Position numbers and translations under genes: made by a program. A DNA stretch of 27,693 nt from Thermoplasmatota archaeon (lineage in GTDB: Archaea; Thermoplasmatota; Thermoplasmata; Thermoplasmatales; Thermoplasmataceae), in assembly GCA_023489425.1 (NCBI GenBank), contig JAMDCG010000006.1, positions 1 through 27,693 of the forward strand, written 5' to 3'. Under the pieces are notes generated by a model, which ran no database searches, was not told the origin of the DNA, and worked only from the letters and a program-made list of their open reading frames with translations. Positions 21,545 through 27,693 of this stretch are shown piece by piece. Numbering within the stretch: position 1 is the stretch's first letter; every line of letters begins with the position of its first letter.

Positions 21545-24500
21545 ATGAAATTGAAAAGCAATAAAAAAATCATATCCATTCTTATGGTTCTTGGTTTCCT
21601 CTTTTCAACCATGGCAGTACTGTCAGGCACGGACCAGGTTTCAGGAATGATTACACATTCATCCGGTTCGCAAAACAAATCAATAGAAAACAACCTCCTC
21701 ATTTCCTCCAATTTAGTTCCTTTAAGAAATTATGTAAACACATCAGAAAAATACAGCATAAAAAGCCCAAGAGAAGTTAACACAACAAACAGTAACAAAA
21801 GCGAAAGTATTCTCGTGGGATTCCAGTTCTCAAATCTTTCAGAACTGGTGAGTCTACTTTCGAATATATCTAATAAAAATTCTCCACAATATCACAGGTA
21901 TATTTCCAGGGCTCAGTTTGAAAGGAGGTTTGAACCTTCAGATGCAATTTATAATAATTTTATAAAATATCTTCAATCAAATGGTATATATCACATCACA
22001 ACCTATAAAGGAAGATCCATAGTTACATTCACATCCACAACGAAATTAGTTGACAAAATGTTCAGGGTTAAGACAGAAGATTTTGTAAATGGTTCTCAGA
22101 ATTATTATGCAGCAGTTGGTGTTCCTAAAGTCCCATCATACTTCAATAACTATGTAACTTCCATAATAGGCCTGTCAAATTATTCGCAGTATGTAATGAG
22201 TCTGAATCTTCAGCATAAAGTGGCAGTGCAGAAAAATGCATCAGTTAAAAAAACACCGCAGGGAAACATCATTTCACCTGCCTGCTATGATGGTACACAG
22301 TATTTTTATGCTCCAGAATTTCAGTCTGCTTACAATGAAAGAACACTATTCAGGGAATATGGATATCCAACCTCATCTGTTGAGGCAACCATATTATGGG
22401 GTGGTGAATATAATGGAACAAACACAAGCACTCCTTATGGAACCCTAACACATGACGAAAGAGTAGGTTCATTTGTGCCATCGAATGTATACTGTTACTT
22501 CAATGAGACAATGCCATCTGGTGAACCACATGCAAAGGTTGTTGGAGTACCTCTTAACGGGGCTGTATCGCCAGGCCCTCTAGCGCAGTATGACAGCACT
22601 GGAGCAAATTTTGAAAACACTCTGGATATGGAAATGCTTGGAAGCACAGCACCCGGTTCGACCATATATAATGTATATGGAAACAGTTCCTCTTATTACA
22701 ATATTAATCTGGCTTTCAATTATATACTGAATCCAGGGAGCAAAAGTTCTAAGCTTAACAACGTTTCAGTAATTTCAAATTCGTGGGGAGGATGTAACGT
22801 TAACTGCACTAGCATTTATGAAGATGACATGGAGGCTCAGGCAAGGGGAATCACAGTTCTTGCCTCATCAGGCGATGCTGGTGATAATGCCAATAGTACT
22901 AAATGGGTAGGGACAAATGTGGAATTTCCATCTGTACTTGGATACAATAACTTTGGGGTAGTTGCTGTTGGAGGAACAACTTTCCAGTTGAATGCAACGT
23001 CTAACATCGAATCTCAGAGGAACTGGTACGTCCCAGAAGGGGACAAAATTTTAGGAGGCCCATATGGAACAAGTTCAGGAATTGACACCTGTCTCAAGGA
23101 ACCAAACTGGCAAAAGGATTCATCAGCGAATCTTGTAATTAAGGGCGAAGGAAGAGGTGTTCCAGACATATCTGCCATAGCCAACGATACACTGGTAACC
23201 ATCTCAATTTCTGGATATACCTATGATGCAACAAACGCAACATACGGAGGTAGATTCGAATATGCATGGGGAACAAGCATTGCATCACCTGTCACGGCTG
23301 GAATACTTTCAGAAATTGATTCAGTCTTATATAAAAATAATGATAGTCGTTTAGGTTTTCTGGATCCCTTGCTTTATAAGTTAGGAAATGAACAGTTTGA
23401 AAAGGAATCTTCAAACAGCACCACAGGATACATTGACACTGGAACATATAATTCTACATTGCCTGCACTTCCATTCTATCCTGTAGAAACTGGAAGGAAC
23501 CACATATATCACGCAAGATATGGATACAGCCTTCTTGATGGATGGGGATCAATAAATGCCTATAACCTTACGGTATATACTCTGAAAAGGAACTTCAGGA
23601 ACAATAATTCTGATCTTTTGGGAATCGATAATAATCTTACCTTAAAGTCTCTGGATGTCAGTTCATATAACTCGACCGGTTCTCTCAATAGATTCTATAA
23701 TGCCTCAGTTCAACAAAATTTATTTCTTGCCAATGAAATGGGACAGCCACTTTACTGGATTCAAAATGTAATTTACTTAAACAAGACAGTTTCAGGAGGA
23801 TATGTTGTCAATTACACTGGATGGGTTAACTATCCATTCTATGGAATTTATCAAACATCAACCGTATATCACTACACGTTCCCTTCAGGAAGAATAATCT
23901 TACTGCCACATAGTTTTAATATTTCTACACAGCTAAACGTCAATGGAAACCCCATGGACAGTTATCTCAAATTTTTTGTTAACAGGCACGAAATAAAAAT
24001 GAATGTTACAGGGGCTGCGTTCATAATAGGGGCAAGAAACTATTCATATTATTATGAAAATAATCTAATTTATAATGGACCATATCCCAACAACAAATTT
24101 CAGGGTGGATTAGATCCTCAATTTGGTCTTGTTGGTGGCCCTTCTGCATATCTTGGAATATTCAGGAATTCAACAACCGCTTATGTGAAAAGTTACATTG
24201 AAAATGAAGAAGGGCACTGGATAGTTCCTAGAACAAGATCATTCAATGAATCAATTGATCAGACAGGTGAAAATGCAACAAACCTGATCTACTCCCCGAA
24301 TGGAACAGGATGTTACAGTATTGGCATAAAACCAGGAAGTAAGGAGCAGGGACTGGTTTTCTATACTACGACAGGAAGAGAAAAATTCAAGCTAGACTTC
24401 CTTGAGACAAATCTTACAGACGGAACAGTTTGGAACCTGACATTTGATGGGAAGAAATATTCATCAAATCTGAACAACATTACTGTATATTCTGTCAATG

Positions 24501-24928
24501 GAACCTATACATACGAAGCTGAAAACACAACCCTGTTTTACAACCAGAATTTTCATAAAGTTATTTCAGTAAGTGGCAAAAATATAACAGTACAGATCAT
24601 TTACATAAGGTATTCATACATTCACGGAACAGTATCACCTTCAGATGCAACTCTGTCATTTAACGGAAAGAATGTGCAAATATCCGGAAATGGTCAGTTC
24701 AATATAACTACCACTTACGGAAGTTTTGTTCTGAAGGCATCATCGTCAGGCTTTAAAACAAAATACCTGAACTTTACAGTTCAGAAGGGGAGATCACTTA
24801 AACTTAATATTTCCCTTTCAGAAAGTAAACAGCAGAGTCCGAATTATATTTACCTTTACTTAACACTGATCCTGCTTGTCATCACAACAGTAATTGCAGT
24901 CGCTATAAATTTAAAAAGGAGGAGGTAG
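21545..24928 (+). CDS. Secreted, membrane-anchored S53 (pro-kumamolisin/sedolisin) protease
   Basis: This 1127-aa exported protein (numbered from ATG 21545) has a signal peptide (about 1-34: Lys-rich n-region, then ISILMVLGFLFSTMAVLSG). A pro-kumamolisin activation domain covers about 80-215 and the S53 catalytic domain about 240-680. The Glu-Asp pair is E357-x3-D361 (ENTLD), the oxyanion Asp D444 (SSGDAG), and the nucleophile S578 in WGTSIASP. S53 enzymes work at low pH, suiting an acidophile's surface. The C-terminal 430 residues hold Tyr/Asn/Ser/Thr-rich beta domains with many N-x-S/T sequons, a carboxypeptidase-regulatory/PEGA-like fold (about 1030-1090), a membrane helix (about 1100-1122) and an RRR stop-transfer. 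The protein is therefore anchored outside the cell. Peptides it releases could feed tricorn, encoded divergently. Confidence 0.92.
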   Translation: MKLKSNKKIISILMVLGFLFSTMAVLSGTDQVSGMITHSSGSQNKSIENNLLISSNLVPLRNYVNTSEKYSIKSPREVNTTNSNKSESILVGFQFSNLSELVSLLSNISNKNSPQYHRYISRAQFERRFEPSDAIYNNFIKYLQSNGIYHITTYKGRSIVTFTSTTKLVDKMFRVKTEDFVNGSQNYYAAVGVPKVPSYFNNYVTSIIGLSNYSQYVMSLNLQHKVAVQKNASVKKTPQGNIISPACYDGTQYFYAPEFQSAYNERTLFREYGYPTSSVEATILWGGEYNGTNTSTPYGTLTHDERVGSFVPSNVYCYFNETMPSGEPHAKVVGVPLNGAVSPGPLAQYDSTGANFENTLDMEMLGSTAPGSTIYNVYGNSSSYYNINLAFNYILNPGSKSSKLNNVSVISNSWGGCNVNCTSIYEDDMEAQARGITVLASSGDAGDNANSTKWVGTNVEFPSVLGYNNFGVVAVGGTTFQLNATSNIESQRNWYVPEGDKILGGPYGTSSGIDTCLKEPNWQKDSSANLVIKGEGRGVPDISAIANDTLVTISISGYTYDATNATYGGRFEYAWGTSIASPVTAGILSEIDSVLYKNNDSRLGFLDPLLYKLGNEQFEKESSNSTTGYIDTGTYNSTLPALPFYPVETGRNHIYHARYGYSLLDGWGSINAYNLTVYTLKRNFRNNNSDLLGIDNNLTLKSLDVSSYNSTGSLNRFYNASVQQNLFLANEMGQPLYWIQNVIYLNKTVSGGYVVNYTGWVNYPFYGIYQTSTVYHYTFPSGRIILLPHSFNISTQLNVNGNPMDSYLKFFVNRHEIKMNVTGAAFIIGARNYSYYYENNLIYNGPYPNNKFQGGLDPQFGLVGGPSAYLGIFRNSTTAYVKSYIENEEGHWIVPRTRSFNESIDQTGENATNLIYSPNGTGCYSIGIKPGSKEQGLVFYTTTGREKFKLDFLETNLTDGTVWNLTFDGKKYSSNLNNITVYSVNGTYTYEAENTTLFYNQNFHKVISVSGKNITVQIIYIRYSYIHGTVSPSDATLSFNGKNVQISGNGQFNITTTYGSFVLKASSSGFKTKYLNFTVQKGRSLKLNISLSESKQQSPNYIYLYLTLILLVITTVIAVAINLKRRR

Positions 24929-24930
24929 TA

Positions 24931-26400
24931 TTAGTGAAGAAAAACCCTTCTACCGGTAAAGTAAAGAGAGATTTCGTGTTTCTGACAGGATTCTATTACA
25001 TCCTGATCCCTGATTGATCCTCCCGGTTCAACAATGGCCGAAATACCATTTACCGCGGCCACATCAACATTATCAGAAAATGGCAGATAAGCGTCTGAGG
25101 CCATTATGGACCCCTTTGCCTTTTCACCTGCCCTGCTGCATGCTATTTTCGTTGCCTCAACGCGGGAGGTCTGACCGGCACCAACACCAACTGTAACACA
25201 GTTCTTTGTCAGTACAACAGCATTGCTTCTGCAATGGGCTGCTATTTTCCACGCAAACTCTATCTCTCTGGATGAAAATTCTCTTCTGGTCTTAACTACC
25301 TCTTTCATCTGATCTATGCTTGTATTCATTCTTGTCTGTTCAAGAATTCCATTAAAAAGCGTTTTAAAGTTCCTATCAGGTCCATTGCCAGAATATTTTA
25401 TCATCCTGATATTTTTCTTTTTTCCTATAAGTTTCCTAGCATCACTGTCAAAGTCCTTTGCGATTATTATCTCTACGAATAGATCTTTTATTGCCTCTGC
25501 CACTCTTTTATCTGCATTACCATTAATGCATATAACCGATCCATAGGCAGATTCTCTATCTGCTTCTATAGCTTTCTCCAGAGCATCTCCATGGTCAATC
25601 CCAGTTGCCGCACCACAGGGAGTATTATGTTTTATAACAACTGCGAATGGATCTGAGAAATCGAGAGCTGTCTCAATAGCTGAAGATGCATCGACGTAAT
25701 TATTATACGACATCTCTTTCCCGTGGAAGACCTCCATCTTTCCATACTCTGGAATTTCATAGATAAAACCTTCCTGATCCGGGTTTTCACCATATCTAAG
25801 TTTCTTTCCATTCTCGAGTTCAATTAGTTTTATGCTTCCTGCATCATTGAGGGAATTATATATCATCATGTCATATTTGTAGGTTAGTTTGAAAGCGTCT
25901 AGGGCAAGTTTTTTTCTGGTTTCTTCCCTGATCATCCCATGATCAGCAATGTCTTTCTGTACAAGTTCATAATCGTTCCTGTTTTTTACTACTGTAACTC
26001 TTTTCCAGTTTTTAGCTGCTGCTCTTAATAAGGAAACCCCTCCAATATCTATGTGCTCAATTTTTTCATCCTCTGTTCCATTTATATATTTACTGAAGTC
26101 GTATAGATTGCACATAACTATATCGAAGGGAAAATAGCCCTTTTCTTTAACTTGCCTTTTATCTTCATCACTATCACGCATTAATATTCCAGAAAAAATA
26201 GCCGGGTGCAGTGTCTTGACCCTTCCACCAAGTAAATCATCAAAGCCAGTCAATTCAGAAATGGAAAGGCTCCTCACACCGTGTTCTTCAAGGTATTTTC
26301 TGGTACCATCTGACGCATATATTTTCTCTATCTTTCCATTTATCGCCTTTAGAAACTCATCTGATCCTGATTTATCCGTCAGGGATGCAAGCACATTCAT
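24931..26400 (-). CDS. purH: Bifunctional AICAR transformylase/IMP cyclohydrolase
   Basis: This catalyses the last two steps of IMP synthesis: AICAR formylation with 10-formyl-THF, then ring closure. The N-terminal cyclohydrolase domain is about 1-195 (SLTDKSG, GGRVKTLHPAI, DIGGVSLLRAAAKNW). The transformylase domain has the catalytic Lys-His pair in VIKHNTPCG (K257-H258), then GVGAGQTSRVEA and SDAYLPFSD. The usual NPHQ is NPDQ here. I start at ATG 26400 (489 aa, MNVLASLTDKSG), because family members begin at this point and it lies about 23 nt from the TATA-like TTAAAAA; an in-frame ATG at 26418 would add six residues and overlap that element. Many archaea use PurP/PurO instead, so PurH implies folate-type formyl transfer. 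The stop is 2 nt from that of the S53 gene. Confidence 0.94.
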   Translation of the reverse strand: MNVLASLTDKSGSDEFLKAINGKIEKIYASDGTRKYLEEHGVRSLSISELTGFDDLLGGRVKTLHPAIFSGILMRDSDEDKRQVKEKGYFPFDIVMCNLYDFSKYINGTEDEKIEHIDIGGVSLLRAAAKNWKRVTVVKNRNDYELVQKDIADHGMIREETRKKLALDAFKLTYKYDMMIYNSLNDAGSIKLIELENGKKLRYGENPDQEGFIYEIPEYGKMEVFHGKEMSYNNYVDASSAIETALDFSDPFAVVIKHNTPCGAATGIDHGDALEKAIEADRESAYGSVICINGNADKRVAEAIKDLFVEIIIAKDFDSDARKLIGKKKNIRMIKYSGNGPDRNFKTLFNGILEQTRMNTSIDQMKEVVKTRREFSSREIEFAWKIAAHCRSNAVVLTKNCVTVGVGAGQTSRVEATKIACSRAGEKAKGSIMASDAYLPFSDNVDVAAVNGISAIVEPGGSIRDQDVIESCQKHEISLYFTGRRVFLH

Positions 26401-26418
26401 GATCTCTAAGCACTTCAT

Positions 26419-26427
26419 TTTTAATAT
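26419..26427 (-). promoter_or_regulatory. TATA element of purH
   Basis: The minus strand reads ATATTAAAA, centred about 23 nt before ATG 26400. Confidence 0.45.
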
Positions 26428-26553
26428 GCTTTAAGAATTTCAACATCAAAATGATGCTGTGTTCATTTTGTGAATTTAAAGTTAGCGCGAATAATATAAT
26501 GAATAATCGTACGATCAACAGTCTCTAACTATTGGTGAAACGATGAGAATTGT

Positions 26554-26587
26554 GTAATATTATAGCAACTATATTACTGGTAGTAAT
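26554..26587. promoter_or_regulatory. Overlapping dyads upstream of the SAM synthetase gene
   Basis: GTAATAT (26554-26560) pairs with ATATTAC (26571-26577) across 10 nt. The second arm overlaps a 15-bp inverted repeat ATTACT-ggt-AGTAAT (26573-26587). They lie 44-77 bp before the TATA of the SAM synthetase gene. A separate 10-bp palindrome ATCGTACGAT occurs near 26507-26516. The rest of the gap 26419-26668 shows nothing further. The dyads may be operators or transcript structure; nothing identifies a binder. Confidence 0.3.
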
Positions 26588-26630
26588 GGTAAATATGTTT
26601 CTGTAATTTATTTTTAAAGTTGACAAAAGA

Positions 26631-26640
26631 TTTTATAAAA
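26631..26640 (+). promoter_or_regulatory. TATA element of the SAM synthetase gene
   Basis: TTTTATAAAA is centred about 33 nt before ATG 26669, predicting a 5' leader of only a few bases. Confidence 0.55.
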
Positions 26641-26668
26641 AAGAAATCTTAGCGGTTTAGGTAAACAA

Positions 26669-27693
26669 ATGGTTAGAAATATTTCAGTTGAAGCAATCAA
26701 CCAGGTTCCAACACACCTCAGAGGCGTGGAACTAGTAGAAAGAAAAGGCCTTGGTCATCCAGATAGCGTATCAGACGGAATAGCAGAGTCAGTAAGCAGA
26801 GAATTGAGTAAATATTACATAAAGCACTTTGGAAAAATTCTGCATCACAACACCGATCAGGTGGAACTCGTGGGAGGACAGTCAGCACCTAAATTCGGTG
26901 GTGGAGTAGTTCTTGATCCTGTATACATTCTGCTGAGCGGAAGAGCAACAACAACAGTTGATGGTGAGAGAATTCCAGTTAAAGCAGTTGCAATTAAGGC
27001 TGCAAAGGAATATCTGCAAAGCAATTTCAAGCATCTGGACATGGATAGTGATATCATGATAGATTCCAGAATAGGGCACGGTTCAGTTGATCTGAGAGAT
27101 GTTTATGATACAACAAAACACAGGGCCAACGACACTTCATTTGGTGTAGGTTTTGCACCATTTACAGACACGGAAAAGCTTGTAAAGGGAACAGAGAAAT
27201 TCATTAACGGAGAAATGAAGAAGAAGTTACCAGCTATTGGTTATGATATTAAGGTAATGGGTTATAGACAGGATAAGACAATCAACCTGACAGTAGCGGC
27301 TGCATACGTTGATAAGTATGTCAAGGACAGCAACGAATACTTCGCCATAAAAGAACAGTTCCAGCAGCTAGTTGAGGATAACGCGAGCAAGATATCAAAC
27401 GAGGATGTCAATATATTTATAAACACAGCAGACAAAGATGGAGATAAGATCACAAGCCATTATCTAACAGTAACTGGTCTTTCCCAGGAGAATGGAGATG
27501 ACGGATCTGTCGGAAGGGGAAACAGGGTAAACGGAATCATAACTCCTTACAAGCCAATGAGCATGGAAGCAGCAGCAGGAAAGAACCCAGTAACTCACGT
27601 AGGAAAATTATACAACGTTCTTTCAAACAAGATTGCTGAGCACGTTGTCAAGGAAGAAGGCGGTGACGTGGTAGAAGTACTTGTCAGGATTGT
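26669..27693 (+). CDS. mat: S-adenosylmethionine synthetase, archaeal type (3' end beyond window)
   Basis: The frame is open from ATG 26669 to the window edge (341 codons of a family usually about 400 aa long). It makes S-adenosylmethionine from methionine and ATP. Archaeal MAT signatures are present: KGLGHPDSVSDGIAE (26-40), GGQSAPKFGGG, DSRIGHGS, and the ATP/phosphate region GSVGRGNRVNGIITPYKP (about 278-295) followed by MEAAAGKNPVTHVGK (about 301-315). This branch is far from bacterial MetK in sequence. The TATA element and short leader upstream indicate its own promoter; dyads further upstream may be regulatory. It is divergent from purH. Confidence 0.96.
   Translation, partial: MVRNISVEAINQVPTHLRGVELVERKGLGHPDSVSDGIAESVSRELSKYYIKHFGKILHHNTDQVELVGGQSAPKFGGGVVLDPVYILLSGRATTTVDGERIPVKAVAIKAAKEYLQSNFKHLDMDSDIMIDSRIGHGSVDLRDVYDTTKHRANDTSFGVGFAPFTDTEKLVKGTEKFINGEMKKKLPAIGYDIKVMGYRQDKTINLTVAAAYVDKYVKDSNEYFAIKEQFQQLVEDNASKISNEDVNIFINTADKDGDKITSHYLTVTGLSQENGDDGSVGRGNRVNGIITPYKPMSMEAAAGKNPVTHVGKLYNVLSNKIAEHVVKEEGGDVVEVLVRI

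Noticed and set aside
1..27693. CRISPR array, insertion sequence or prophage
   Set aside because: No regularly spaced direct repeats, no transposase or integrase, and no phage structural genes were found; the only repeats are the gcvT-flanking pair and protein-internal ones.

Overview
The window (about 37 % G+C by eye) is a chromosomal segment of an archaeon, most probably a Thermoplasmatales member of the Ferroplasma / Acidiplasma / Cuniculiplasma type. It carries full-length tricorn protease, an M1 aminopeptidase of the tricorn-interacting-factor type, an acid-type secreted S53 protease, a galactonate/gluconate-dehydratase-like enolase enzyme, archaeal S-adenosylmethionine synthetase, a MthK-like K+ channel and a C/D box guide RNA. 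Most genes have an A/T-rich TATA element about 23-30 nt before the start codon, so leaderless transcription appears to be the norm, including from TTG and GTG starts. I see no CRISPR array, rRNA gene or intact insertion sequence.

Layout. 1-3.0 kb (minus): the 5' part of a gene for a tandem helical-repeat protein, behind the M1 aminopeptidase. 3.1-3.7 kb: a 48-aa charged mini-protein (plus), a 406-nt stretch without a convincing gene, and tRNA-Leu(GAG) (minus). 3.8-6.3 kb: membrane functions, namely a two-TM/RCK K+ channel, a 39-aa cysteine-rich mini-protein divergent from a seven-helix ExxE transporter that looks like a remote FTR1/ILT relative, and a small-beta-barrel plus three-TM protein. 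6.3-9.0 kb (minus): class II (B12-dependent) ribonucleotide reductase with a one-base-overlapping downstream gene, and a palindrome cluster upstream. 9.25-12.5 kb: a 55-aa helical protein (plus), then gcvT, pdxT and glyA on minus; gcvT lies between two G-rich inverted repeats. 12.63-12.69 kb: C/D box sRNA on plus. 12.7-14.9 kb (minus): a KaiC/RecA-like protein with a damaged P-loop, overlapping an acid-sugar dehydratase gene. 14.96-18.2 kb (plus): topA overlapping a presenilin/SPP-like intramembrane protease gene. 18.3-24.9 kb: tricorn (minus) and a 1127-aa S53 protease (plus), divergent. 24.9-27.7 kb: purH (minus) and the 5' part of the archaeal SAM synthetase gene (plus).

How the genes fit together. 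Two themes stand out. The first is protein turnover for a peptide-eating acidophile: extracellular S53 protease, cytosolic tricorn, an M1 aminopeptidase that trims tricorn products, and an intramembrane aspartyl protease. The second is one-carbon/PLP metabolism: GlyA, GcvT and PurH all use tetrahydrofolate-type carriers, PdxT supplies ammonia for PLP (the GlyA cofactor), and SAM synthetase supplies methyl groups. The acid-sugar dehydratase suggests a non-phosphorylative Entner-Doudoroff branch. Nothing here forms an obvious multi-gene defence or mobile system. The least explained items are the helical-repeat gene with its odd 5' end, the Cys-rich mini-protein/ExxE transporter pair, the repeats around gcvT, and the guide RNA.
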